A stretch of 47,653 nt of DNA, taken from NCBI GenBank assembly GCA_964399035.1, contig CAYNPH010000002.1, forward strand, positions 1 to 47,653, in the 5' to 3' direction. The stretch is from WAOL01 sp964399035. Lineage in GTDB: Archaea; Thermoproteota; Thermoprotei_A; Sulfolobales; NBVN01. Positions 40,974 through 47,653 of the stretch are shown piece by piece. The translations under genes were made by a program, and so were the position numbers. Below the pieces are notes generated by a model. That model saw nothing but the letters and a program-made list of their open reading frames with translations. It searched no databases and had not been told where the DNA came from. Numbering within the stretch: the stretch's first letter is position 1; the number at the start of each line of letters is the position of its first letter.

Positions 40974-42968
40974 TTAGATCAGGAACTCGCCGGTGTTGCT
41001 AAGTCTCCTATATCCTGTGAAGTTACTCATGAGTTCGTCAAGCTTCTCGCCACGCAGTGCGCGAAGCAACTCCTTAACGACGGGCTTACTTAAGCTGTCC
41101 CTATATATCACGATATCGTAAATCTCTTCTCCTATCTTTATGAAGTCCAGTCCGTAGAGGTCAGCTGCCCACCTTATCGCCACGCCAACATCGGCGCGCC
41201 CCTGAGCGATTGCGGCAGCGACTGCGGTGTGTGTCCTCACTTCATTCCAGTAGCCCCGGATTCTCTTCCTTAGTTCGTTGAAGCTCAGTCCCTTCCTTGT
41301 CGCGACCTCCCTTAGCTTAATGTCGACCAGCGTCCTTGTCCCTGATCCCTTATTCCTGTTTATGAAAAGTACGTCATCCCTCAGTAGGTCCTCGAACCCC
41401 TTGATTCGCTTGGGGTTGCCCTTAGCTACGACTAACCCTATCTCCCTCCCCCACCCGCGGACTAACCGCACCTTACCGTCGAGACCTAACTTCCTGATTA
41501 CCGGCACATTGTATTCTCCGCTCTCAGCGTCGAGTATGTGTGTGCCTCCGAGGTCGGCCTCACCTCTTCCCACGGCCAGTAATCCCCCCATCGACCCGGC
41601 ACGAAGCACCTTTGCTTCACCTCCCTCCCCAACCACTGAGTAGGTTAGGGTCTCCATGAGGTAATCATGGCTTCCTATCACGACCAGTGCTGGGGGTGCC
41701 CAGCCACGCTTGAATAACTCCACCTTAACTTCCGAACCCTCCTCCAGTATCCCGGTGTTCTCAGGCACCTCGACGAAGCCGTCGGCGTACGTTAGTACGT
41801 GTACTGACCCGGAATGCGTTCTTACGGGGTACGCTACTAAGTCGTTACCGCGCTCTATTAGGGCCACAGGAACCAGCATCACCTTACCCCTCACGCCGGT
41901 GATCCTTAGGGCTAGCTTAGCCCTTACACGCCATGCCGAGAGTGCGTGGAGCTTAATCCCGGCTAGCTTAGCTATTATTGGTGCGGCAACTTTTTTGAAG
42001 GCCATCATGGCTGAGAGCGGGAAGCCTGGCAAACCCACCACGACCTTCCCGTTAACCACGGCAACTATCGTAGGCTTACCTGGCTTGAGCTTGAGCCCAT
42101 GCACTATTATACCCGGCTCACCCAGCCTATCTAAGATCCTGTAGGTTAGGTCACCAACGCCAGCTGAGGTCCCCCCGGACGTGAGCACGATGTCGCACTC
42201 GCTAAGCGCTCTCCTTAATCCCTCCTCTATCAGTGATTCGTCGTCCGGGAACACACCGTACGTTACTGGGATGGCTCCTAGCTCCGAGACTGCTGCCGCG
42301 ACGGCGTACGTGTTAACGTCAAATACCTCCGCACCACGTAACTCACTGCCCGGCTCCCTTAACTCATTCCCGATCGACATTATTGCGACCCTAACCCTCC
42401 GGTACACCTTAACCTTACCCATCCCGACAGCCGCGAGTGATGCTACCTCCCCCGGCCCTAGGAGGGTGCCCTTCCTGAGAACCACCTCCCCCTTAAGGAT
42501 GTCTGACCCCGCACGAGCGACATTCTCACCCGACACCACGGACCTGAACACAAGTACGTCATCGCCCACCCTCTTCGTGTGCTCAACCATCACGACGGAG
42601 TCAGCTCCCCTTGGAAGCATGGCGCCAGTATCGATCTCCGCAGCCTCACCCACGCGGACCTCGACGGCAGGAACCTCACCTATGCGTACGTAACCAATAA
42701 CTCTGAGCCTCGCAGGCGCGTCCTCCTCAGCACCGACGACGGACTCCGACGAAACAGCGTATCCATCAACCTCAGACCTATCGAACGGGGGAGCATCCCA
42801 CGCAGCCCTAACATCCTCAGCCAAGACACGGCCGAACGCCTTATCGAGCCCCACAACCTCAATACCTAAGGGCTCAAGACTAACGAAACCCTCAACCACC
42901 CCGAGGACATCATCGGGGTGAACTAACTCATGGAACACCTTCCTGCTCAAGCTAGACGCCCCACCCAC
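40974..42968 (-). CDS. moeA: MoeA molybdopterin molybdotransferase fused to a PBP-like domain
   Basis: A 664-residue fusion. Residues 1 to about 405 are MoeA: FDRSEVDGYAV near residue 63, DTGAMLPRGADSVVMVEHT near 115, and the molybdopterin-site segments TSGGTSAGVGDLTYRIL and KLKPGKPTIVAVV near 265-300. Residues 430-655 are a periplasmic-binding-protein-like domain (GSHDYLMETLTYSV, NRNKGSGTRTLVD, AVAAAIAQGRADVGVAIRWAA), as in the archaeal MoeA/LysR-substrate-domain fusions (PF12727). MoeA inserts molybdate or tungstate into molybdopterin. The appended domain may sense or deliver the oxyanion. Start options include the GTG at 42968 and a TTG five codons later. Confidence 0.92.
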   Translation of the reverse strand: MGGASSLSRKVFHELVHPDDVLGVVEGFVSLEPLGIEVVGLDKAFGRVLAEDVRAAWDAPPFDRSEVDGYAVSSESVVGAEEDAPARLRVIGYVRIGEVPAVEVRVGEAAEIDTGAMLPRGADSVVMVEHTKRVGDDVLVFRSVVSGENVARAGSDILKGEVVLRKGTLLGPGEVASLAAVGMGKVKVYRRVRVAIMSIGNELREPGSELRGAEVFDVNTYAVAAAVSELGAIPVTYGVFPDDESLIEEGLRRALSECDIVLTSGGTSAGVGDLTYRILDRLGEPGIIVHGLKLKPGKPTIVAVVNGKVVVGLPGFPLSAMMAFKKVAAPIIAKLAGIKLHALSAWRVRAKLALRITGVRGKVMLVPVALIERGNDLVAYPVRTHSGSVHVLTYADGFVEVPENTGILEEGSEVKVELFKRGWAPPALVVIGSHDYLMETLTYSVVGEGGEAKVLRAGSMGGLLAVGRGEADLGGTHILDAESGEYNVPVIRKLGLDGKVRLVRGWGREIGLVVAKGNPKRIKGFEDLLRDDVLFINRNKGSGTRTLVDIKLREVATRKGLSFNELRKRIRGYWNEVRTHTAVAAAIAQGRADVGVAIRWAADLYGLDFIKIGEEIYDIVIYRDSLSKPVVKELLRALRGEKLDELMSNFTGYRRLSNTGEFLI

Positions 42969-43018
42969 TTAAGAGGAACTCAAGACTTATTAATTGGTGA
43001 CAATTCAGAAATCAACGG

Positions 43019-43106
43019 GCGGGGGTGCCCGAGCCAGGTCAAAGGGGTCGGGCTTAGGCCCCGATGGCGGAGGCCTGCGTGGGTTCGAATCCCACCCCCC
43101 GCACCA
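43019..43106 (+). tRNA. tRNA-Leu (anticodon UAG), CCA encoded
   Basis: A class II tRNA. The acceptor is GCGGGGG/CCCCCGC. The anticodon arm TCGGG-CTTAGGC-CCCGA gives UAG, followed by a long variable arm and the T-arm GGTTCGAATCC. The discriminator A (43103) is followed by encoded CCA at 43104-43106. A TATA-like ACTTATTAAT lies about 30 bases upstream. Confidence 0.95.
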
Positions 43107-43223
43107 GCCTACGTCCCGCCTTCAAGCGTTCTGAATCTGAGGCCAGCCACGCGTGTTAAGGGCTTTGGGAGGGTTCAGCTTGTTTAAAGGCGTCCCTTGC
43201 GGAGTATGCTTGGAGCATCGATT

Positions 43224-44141
43224 ATGTCTCCGCGGATTCTTGGGCGGGGCTTGCGGGTAGTGAGGCTGTTCGATCCGTGGAGCTCTCCGTACTGTACGTG
43301 CCCGCTGAAGTTTACTCTCAACCCGTACACTGGTTGCGGTCATGGGTGCCTATACTGCTACGCTAGGTCCTACATCAGGGGCTTCAGCAGGCCCCGCCCG
43401 AAGGCACGGTTGCTGAGGGACCTACTGCATGACTTGAGATTATTGCCTAAGGGTACTCTAATAGAGTTAAGCGCGTCGAGCGACCCCTACACGCCCCCGG
43501 AAGCGCACATGGGTTTAACGAGGAAGGCCTTAAGATACATAGCATCAAGAGGGTTCAGAATCCTCGTGGTTACGAAGTCCGACTTAGTAGTGCGTGATGC
43601 GGACATCTTGCTGGGGGCGGAAGCATCAGTAGCTATAACCATAACTACCCTTGATGAGTCCCTAGCCAGGAAGCTAGAGCCGGGTGCGCCCCCACCAACC
43701 GCTAGGGTGAAGGCGGTCGAGAAACTATCTAGGTTGGGGATCCCCGTCACCGTGCGCTTAGACCCAATAATACCCTACGTGAACGACTCCAAGGAGAGCA
43801 TTGAGGAAGTAGTGGCTAGGGTAGCTGAAGCCGGTGCCCTGCAAATAACGACATCCACTTACAAAGCCCGCCCAGACTCGCTAAGGAGGTTGGGCGAGGC
43901 ATTCCCTGATGAGGGGGGTAAGCTTAGGAGGCTCTACATCGGTAAGGGGGTTAAGACTCATGGTTACTATTACCTCCCCTCAGAACTGAGGCTACGTTAT
44001 ATCCTCACAGTAAGGGAGGCCGCGTTCAAGTACGGGCTGGCGTTCGCGTCCTGCCGAGAGGGATTCAAATCCCTTAACACGCCCGGCATACATTGTGACG
44101 GGTCGCTCTACGCGTACTTAGAGGATAAGAAACCTAAGTAA
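43224..44141 (+). CDS. radical SAM protein of the SplB/COG1533 family
   Basis: The start chosen is the ATG at 43224, because a TATA-like GTTTAAAGG at 43183-43191 would start the mRNA near 43211; the frame is open from 43197. The protein is about 305 residues. NPYTGCGHGCLYCYARSYI holds the C-x3-C-x2-C cluster motif. ELSASSDPYTPPEA and LVVTKSDLVVRD are typical of this DNA-repair photolyase-like family, although most archaeal members have no proven lyase activity. The C-terminal Cys that takes part in spore photoproduct repair is not clearly identifiable. It ends just before the tRNA-Ser gene. Confidence 0.85.
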   Translation: MSPRILGRGLRVVRLFDPWSSPYCTCPLKFTLNPYTGCGHGCLYCYARSYIRGFSRPRPKARLLRDLLHDLRLLPKGTLIELSASSDPYTPPEAHMGLTRKALRYIASRGFRILVVTKSDLVVRDADILLGAEASVAITITTLDESLARKLEPGAPPPTARVKAVEKLSRLGIPVTVRLDPIIPYVNDSKESIEEVVARVAEAGALQITTSTYKARPDSLRRLGEAFPDEGGKLRRLYIGKGVKTHGYYYLPSELRLRYILTVREAAFKYGLAFASCREGFKSLNTPGIHCDGSLYAYLEDKKPK

Positions 44142-44146
44142 TTGTT

Positions 44147-44259
44147 TGGCGCCGGGGGCGGGATTCGAACCCGCGTGCCCCGTAGGGGGCAGTGGGTCTC
44201 CCACACCGTCAAGCCGGAAGACTCGAGCCCACCCCCTTGGGCCGCTCGGGCACCCCGGC
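44147..44259 (-). tRNA. tRNA-Ser (anticodon CGA) with intron, CCA encoded
   Basis: A class II tRNA on the minus strand. The acceptor is GCCGGGG/CCCCGGC, the discriminator G (44150) and CCA is encoded at 44149-44147. The anticodon arm is GTGGG...CCCAC. Removing a 24-base intron leaves the loop CTCGAGA, anticodon CGA. The variable arm and T-arm GGTTCGAATCC are normal. A TATA-like CTTAATAAAT lies upstream near 44284-44293. Confidence 0.94.
44198..44221 (-). other. tRNA-Ser intron at canonical position 37/38
   Basis: A 24-base insert between the 5' half ending CTCGAG and the 3' half starting ACCCAC. TTCC and GGGA near its ends can pair to form the helix of a bulge-helix-bulge, the substrate of the archaeal splicing endonuclease. 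The exact cut sites could shift by one or two bases because the flanks repeat. Confidence 0.8.
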
Positions 44260-44322
44260 GTCAAGAAGTAAACCTGCTCGCAATTTATTAAGGTTAGCTC
44301 AAGGCTAAGGCGTCAAGGAACC

Positions 44323-45438
44323 TTAAAAATCAGGTATGTCAACAACCTTATCCACAATGTTCCTTGCTTTCTCCAGCCTCCTTTGGTGCTCCTCTAAGAA
44401 CTTACGCAACCTCTCCGCAGCTTCCCGCTTGCACTGCCCGCAAAGCATTTCCCCGCTCTTACACCTAGTGTACACTTTCTCTAGCTCCCTGTCGTCCGTT
44501 ATGAGGTGGTAGGAGAGCATCTCATACACAGGGCACTTCTCCGGCTCTCCCCCAAGTCTCCTCTGTTCGGCAGCGGTGGGCCTGCCACCGGTCAGTGCCT
44601 TCATTAGCTTAGCGACCGCCACGTCCGGGTCGTCGGTTAGCGCGATGTATGACTCTGGTTTGGAGGAACTCATCTTCCCTCCCATTAGCCCCGTCATGAA
44701 GCGGTGATATGTTGAGGCAGGCCTCTTCAGCCCTAACTCGCTCGCATACCTATCAGCAACGTCCCTCGACAGTCTCAGGTGTGGGTCTTGGTCAGGACCT
44801 ACAGGAACAAGTACCACGTCGAACCCTCCGAAGTGCTTTAACTGTGGGTGCAGAATGTCGGCCATCTGTGTTAGTACGGACATGATCTTGCCTGGCCCGA
44901 CGTCCTCGCCGTATATGTCCCGTAACTCAGCCATAGTCACCTTCCTTGAGAACATCTGGAGGAGCCTGTAGTACTCCTTAGCGTAGTTTGACTGGAAGTA
45001 TACGTGTAACCTCTCACGCTTGAGCCCTAACGCGAGGTAGTTCGCGACGTATTCATTAACCGCGTAGTTAATCACGTTCTTCCTGCTGATCTTCCTGACC
45101 GCATACGCCTCTATGTCGGCTATCGCTATGAATATCTCAGCACCTAACCCTTGGTAGTAAATCACCTGGTCTATGACCATCTTATGCCCGAAGTGCATTC
45201 GGCCGGACGGCATGAGGCCAGTGAGTATCGCGAATTTCTTCCCGGTTTTTAACGCGTCAATAACTTTCTCGAAGTCTCTGTGACCGAAGATTATGCCCCT
45301 ACGCATTAGGTGATGCGGCTCAGCAACCTTCCTGAGCTCGGGCAGGACATCCTTGAAAGGCTTTATGCCGAAGTACTTGAATAACTTATCATACTCACGG
45401 ATCATTTCGGAGCTCCAAGGATCCAAGCGGAACGCCAC
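44323..45438 (-). CDS. trpS: tryptophanyl-tRNA synthetase
   Basis: About 371 residues, class I, archaeal/eukaryotic type. The HIGH motif is GRMHFGHKM near residue 80 and the KMSKS motif is GGKMSSSKPES near 250; AFRLDPWSSEMIREYDKLF is the N-terminus. The C-terminal helical part carries a Cys pair (SGEMLCGQCKRE). The frame opens at an ATG at 45483, but a TATA-like CTTATAAG overlaps that point (45472-45479), so transcription should begin near 45450. The GTG at 45438, preceded by AAGGTG, is the better start. Confidence 0.95.
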   Translation of the reverse strand: MAFRLDPWSSEMIREYDKLFKYFGIKPFKDVLPELRKVAEPHHLMRRGIIFGHRDFEKVIDALKTGKKFAILTGLMPSGRMHFGHKMVIDQVIYYQGLGAEIFIAIADIEAYAVRKISRKNVINYAVNEYVANYLALGLKRERLHVYFQSNYAKEYYRLLQMFSRKVTMAELRDIYGEDVGPGKIMSVLTQMADILHPQLKHFGGFDVVLVPVGPDQDPHLRLSRDVADRYASELGLKRPASTYHRFMTGLMGGKMSSSKPESYIALTDDPDVAVAKLMKALTGGRPTAAEQRRLGGEPEKCPVYEMLSYHLITDDRELEKVYTRCKSGEMLCGQCKREAAERLRKFLEEHQRRLEKARNIVDKVVDIPDF

Positions 45439-45495
45439 AATAGGCAACACCTTGGAAGGGTGGAACGACTGACTTATAAGCATTAGCCCACACCG

Positions 45496-45528
45496 CTAAC
45501 GTTGTATCCCTCGAAAACAATACGTTAG
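45496..45528. promoter_or_regulatory. inverted repeat between trpS and the KaiC-like gene
   Basis: CTAACGT (45496-45502) and ACGTTAG (45522-45528) are perfect 7-base arms 19 bases apart in the short divergent gap. It could regulate either gene. Confidence 0.4.
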
Positions 45529-45541
45529 TAAGGGAAGGCCC

Positions 45542-46351
45542 TTGAGTCAGGAAATTCAGCGGGCCAGCACCGGCATACCGAGGCTGGATGCGGCCCTCGA
45601 GGGAGGCGTGCCTAGGGGATCGTGGGTAGCGGTTACGGGAGAGCCGGGCACTGGTAAGTCCATACTATGCATGCACTTCGCGTGGGCGGGACTGAAAGCC
45701 GGTGACCCGGTAATCTACATAACGACGGAGGCGGAGTTCCGCGACGTTATGAGGCAGGCAAGGCAGTTCAGAATGTACTTCGACGACTATGAAGTCCACT
45801 ACCTAGGAGGCAGGCCACCCGTAAGGAAACCGCAACTAGTCGTGATAGACATATTCAGCCTCCTCAAAACAGCAAGGCAACTCTCAGCCAGTGTAGAGGA
45901 AATAGAGCGCAGCAGAAAATACGCCGCACTAGAAATAGACGTCCTCATAGCAGCGATAAATGAGGCCTACAGAGTACTCGACCTGATAAACGAAACTAGG
46001 CGGTCCCCCAAAAGACACGTCAGGCTAATAATAGACTCACTATCGGCGTTCTGGGCAGACAAGCCCGTAATGGCTCGAAAGTACTCATACCAACTAAAAA
46101 TAGCGACACACCGAGAAAACGTGACAGCACTACTAGTATCGCAGTACGCAATGACGACCCGGGCAACCTATGGCTTCGGCTTGGAGCACATTGCTGACGG
46201 CGTCATTCACCTGTGGATGGATGATGTCGAGTCCGTTAAGGAGATACGGAGGTACTTAATAATTAAGAAGATGCGCATGACCAATCACTACGCCAGAGCT
46301 TTGAAAGTGAGTATAATTCCTGGGGAAGGTATGAAGCTAGATTTGTTGTGA
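45542..46351 (+). CDS. KaiC/RadA-like RecA-fold ATPase
   Basis: A 269-residue single-module protein. GIPRLDAALEGGVPRGSWV leads to the Walker A GEPGTGKSILCMHFA at about residues 33-47. The ITTEAEFRDVMRQARQFRM segment is typical of KaiC-like proteins, and Walker B is in VRLIIDSLSAFWAD near 165, followed by LLVSQYAMTT. It lacks the N-terminal helix-hairpin-helix of RadA. Archaeal paralogues of this kind are linked to recombination or signalling, but the role here is unknown. TTG start, GGGAAGG upstream. Confidence 0.85.
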   Translation: MSQEIQRASTGIPRLDAALEGGVPRGSWVAVTGEPGTGKSILCMHFAWAGLKAGDPVIYITTEAEFRDVMRQARQFRMYFDDYEVHYLGGRPPVRKPQLVVIDIFSLLKTARQLSASVEEIERSRKYAALEIDVLIAAINEAYRVLDLINETRRSPKRHVRLIIDSLSAFWADKPVMARKYSYQLKIATHRENVTALLVSQYAMTTRATYGFGLEHIADGVIHLWMDDVESVKEIRRYLIIKKMRMTNHYARALKVSIIPGEGMKLDLL

Positions 46352-46421
46352 CTCACGCGTTGCCGTGAGGTGAATTGCGGAATGTCGTGACAAGGTTTAC
46401 GCGGGTTTGTGTAAATTAAGG

Positions 46422-46553
46422 ATGGGCTGCATGAACTACCTAACGGTGGATGGAATTCGGCGTTCGATGCGTGATCCAGGGAAGGAAGAAGGCGTATGGA
46501 GGGTGGATACGCCACTAGTAACTTACGGTGTTGGAAGAACCTACGTAAGTTGA
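46422..46553 (+). CDS. possible small ORF in the gap before the second TA pair
   Basis: A 43-codon ATG frame (MGCMNYLTVDGIRRS and onward, ending GRTYVS). Its 3' end contains the right arm of an inverted repeat. No clear Shine-Dalgarno or recognised domain supports it. It is listed because the 262-base gap otherwise holds only regulatory-looking sequence. Confidence 0.2.
   Translation: MGCMNYLTVDGIRRSMRDPGKEEGVWRVDTPLVTYGVGRTYVS
46520..46551. promoter_or_regulatory. inverted repeat upstream of vapB2
   Basis: AACTTACG (46520-46527) and CGTAAGTT (46544-46551) are perfect 8-base arms. A/T-rich TATA-like sequence (TTTTTATTG, TATTTAAAC) follows at about 46574-46590, and the antitoxin starts at 46614. 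It may be an operator for the toxin-antitoxin pair. Confidence 0.45.
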
Positions 46554-46613
46554 ACTTCTTGCATAGAGTTTAACTTTTTATTGTATTTAAACTGTCTTTA
46601 CTAGGGTGAACAA

Positions 46614-46865
46614 TTGAAGGTGGTTCTGAAGGTCAGGAAAAAAGGCGTTTTAATACTACCTAAGAAGCTAAGGGAGGCGTGCGGCATCAGCGAGGACAGT
46701 GAGGTAATTGCGGAGTCTAGGGATGGAGAGCTGGTAATTAGGCCGTTAAAGCCTAAGGTCGTGGACCTTGATCCCGGCCTCGTTGAGGAGCTACTTGCTG
46801 AGGAGTATGCGCTCGAGGCGAGGAAGTATGGAGGGATCCTCAAGGGCCATGAAGCTCGTTCTTGA
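46614..46865 (+). CDS. vapB: AbrB/SpoVT-type antitoxin, VapB family
   Basis: An 83-residue protein with an N-terminal swapped-hairpin AbrB fold: KVVLKVRKKGVLILPKKLREACGI then SEVIAESRDGELVIRPL. The C-terminal helix (VEELLAEEYALEARKYGG) likely binds the toxin. TTG start with GGGTGA four bases upstream. It overlaps the toxin gene by 17 bases. The fold differs from the ribbon-helix-helix antitoxin at 4667. Confidence 0.85.
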   Translation: MKVVLKVRKKGVLILPKKLREACGISEDSEVIAESRDGELVIRPLKPKVVDLDPGLVEELLAEEYALEARKYGGILKGHEARS

Positions 46866-47304
46866 CACGAGTGTCTTGGTTGAATACATAGTGAGGAACG
46901 CACCGTACAGGCGGGCAGTCCAGGAACTCTTTGAGAGGGCGTCTAGCGGTGAGTTGGGCCTGTATATAACTCCCATCACGTTAAGCGAGACCCTATACGT
47001 AACTTCAAGAATCTATCAAGCCGCATCAATCCCTAACCCAAACCAGGAAGCACTAAATTACATTATATGGCTAACCACGAAAACTAAAGTACTAAGCATG
47101 AACGAAGACATAGCGTTGAGAGCGGGTGAAATAAAGAAAACCCTGCACATCGCACTACCGGACTGCTACGTCATCGCTGCAGCGGAGGCGGTCAACGCCG
47201 TACCCCTATTCAAGAAGCTAGAGAAAGAAATGGAGCCAGTAAAGGACAAACTAGCCCAGCTCAAAGTAAGGTTTCTTGAGGAACACGGTACCTTAACAGG
47301 TTAA
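46849..47304 (+). CDS. vapC: PIN-domain toxin, VapC family
   Basis: A 151-residue PIN ribonuclease starting at the ATG at 46849 (MKLVLDTSVLVEYIVRNAPY), within the end of the antitoxin gene; the frame is open from 46768, but the extra part lies inside vapB. Metal-ligand positions: Asp in VLDTSVLVEY, Glu in TLSETLYVTS, Asp in MNEDIALRAG and Asp in ALPDCYVIAAAEA. Confidence 0.9.
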   Translation: MKLVLDTSVLVEYIVRNAPYRRAVQELFERASSGELGLYITPITLSETLYVTSRIYQAASIPNPNQEALNYIIWLTTKTKVLSMNEDIALRAGEIKKTLHIALPDCYVIAAAEAVNAVPLFKKLEKEMEPVKDKLAQLKVRFLEEHGTLTG

Positions 47305-47364
47305 TTAGCATGGGAGCGCCCGGACAGAGTTTAGTGAAGCCCCCTCGCCACCTGAATGTTTAGT

Positions 47365-47383
47365 GTAACGTGAGGTACGTTAC
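47365..47383. repeat. perfect inverted repeat downstream of vapC2
   Basis: GTAACGT (47365-47371) and ACGTTAC (47377-47383) with a 5-base loop, seven bases before a possible ORF at 47390. It is a hairpin or operator; no T-run follows. Confidence 0.4.
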
Positions 47384-47389
47384 GCCCTA

Positions 47390-47584
47390 GTGAAGCTCGT
47401 GAGGGTCTACGAGGCCGTGCAAGCAGGGATAACTGTTAACCAGGCGTGGAAACCACGCGTGCTGCGACGCCTGGCCTCATATATCGTGGATAACTTGATG
47501 AAGTCCAAGAATAATTCGTGGTGGGCCCGCGGGGATTCGAACCCCGGACCTCCCGGTTATCAGCCGGGCGCTCCACCTGGCTGA
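47390..47584 (+). pseudogene. possible int(N)-type integrase remnant running antisense into tRNA-Ile
   Basis: A GTG frame whose first 43 residues (VLRRLASYIVDNLMKS and preceding) lie outside the tRNA and whose last 21 (ARGDSNPGPPGYQPGAPPG) are the antisense reading of the tRNA-Ile 3' half. SSV-type archaeal integrases carry their attachment site exactly this way, leaving an int(N) stub next to the intact tRNA after integration. However, antisense tRNA frames like this arise by chance. The 43 residues match the integrase N-terminus only loosely, and no partner tRNA fragment is in the window. Confidence 0.25.
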
Positions 47585-47595
47585 GCTACGGGCCC
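47519..47595 (-). tRNA. tRNA-Ile (anticodon GAU), CCA encoded
   Basis: A minus-strand cloverleaf. The acceptor is GGGCCCG/CGGGCCC. The anticodon arm CCCGG-CTGATAA-CCGGG gives GAU. The T-arm has GGTTCGAATCC, the discriminator is A (47522) and CCA is encoded at 47521-47519. A TATA-like CTTTAAAAG lies about 30 bases upstream on the minus strand (near 47619-47627). Confidence 0.96.
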
Positions 47596-47653
47596 CACGT
47601 ATTTGTGGGGGTGGTTTTCTTTTAAAGGTTTGCTCATCCTTAGAGCATGGTGT

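Noticed and set aside
42930..43187. ORF spanning tRNA-Leu on the + strand
   Set aside because: It reads through the tRNA in the sense direction and overlaps the moeA start; no domain or SD.
47480..47515. Box C-like TGATGA as a C/D sRNA next to tRNA-Ile
   Set aside because: No CTGA box D or internal C'/D' pair at suitable spacing.
1..47653. CRISPR arrays, rRNA genes and insertion sequences
   Set aside because: No regularly spaced repeats, no rRNA-like sequence and no transposase motifs were seen.

Overview
The window looks like a chromosome segment from a hyperthermophilic Thermoproteota (crenarchaeal) archaeon. The order uS13-uS4-uS11-Rpo3-eL18-uL13-uS9-Rpo10-uS2 is archaeal. An isoprenoid block follows it (IPK, type 2 IDI, GGPP synthase), then GluRS, then L7Ae, S28e, L24e, NDK and aIF2. 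Other archaeal marks are a Cdc48-type AAA+ protein, TmcA, an Nre repair protein, an intron-bearing tRNA-Ser, T-rich TATA boxes and GGTGA-type Shine-Dalgarno (SD) sites. TTG and GTG starts and AGG/CTA/ATA codons are common. I cannot name the genus.

Layout. Bases 1-5000 are an accessory island: a 5'-truncated AAA15-type ATPase overlapping a TOPRIM-like partner, an unrecognised ORF with an extreme G+T skew on the coding strand, a COG1672-type ATPase with two tandem palindromes at its start codon, and a VapBC pair. Bases 5041-17139 are a dense + strand run: TatD-like hydrolase, the ribosomal protein/RNA polymerase operon, a MEMO protein, a degenerate GHMP-kinase-like protein, IPK, IDI-2, GGPP synthase, an unknown protein and GluRS. 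Bases 17200-18680 hold L7Ae, S28e, L24e and NDK. Bases 18710-25083 are three minus-strand genes: aIF2 with a 357-residue intein in its P-loop, an aRF1-family protein and FeoB. Bases 25206-32214 hold Nre, several small Cys-rich or winged-helix unknowns, ArgRS and Cdc48. Bases 32366-40760 hold TmcA, a convergent membrane protein, an ADP-forming acyl-CoA synthetase alpha subunit, uL12/P1, a UPF0282 hydrolase, a radical SAM protein and a nicotinate phosphoribosyltransferase. Bases 40847-47653 hold tRNA-Ala(CGC), a MoeA-PBP fusion, tRNA-Leu(UAG), an SplB-like radical SAM protein, intron-containing tRNA-Ser(CGA), TrpRS, a KaiC-like ATPase, a second VapBC pair and tRNA-Ile(GAU). All four tRNA genes encode CCA.

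How the genes fit together. Most of the window is translation (ribosomal proteins, initiation and release factors, three aminoacyl-tRNA synthetases, tRNAs, TmcA) plus the core of archaeal lipid synthesis. The most unusual signals are: (i) the aRF1-family gene, with GGW instead of GGQ, NIKL instead of NIKS and no ATG/GTG/TTG at the expected start; (ii) FeoB, which also lacks a standard start upstream of its P-loop; (iii) the roughly 85% G+T tract at 1921-2340; (iv) tandem CTTCT-N5-AGAAG palindromes before an ATPase; (v) the ATPase/TOPRIM-like pair; (vi) an ORF running antisense into tRNA-Ile that resembles an SSV-type integrase N-terminal remnant. No CRISPR array, rRNA or insertion sequence was seen, and no stretch over 300 bases lacks a gene. 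All of this was read by eye. Family names rest on motif recognition, not on searches.
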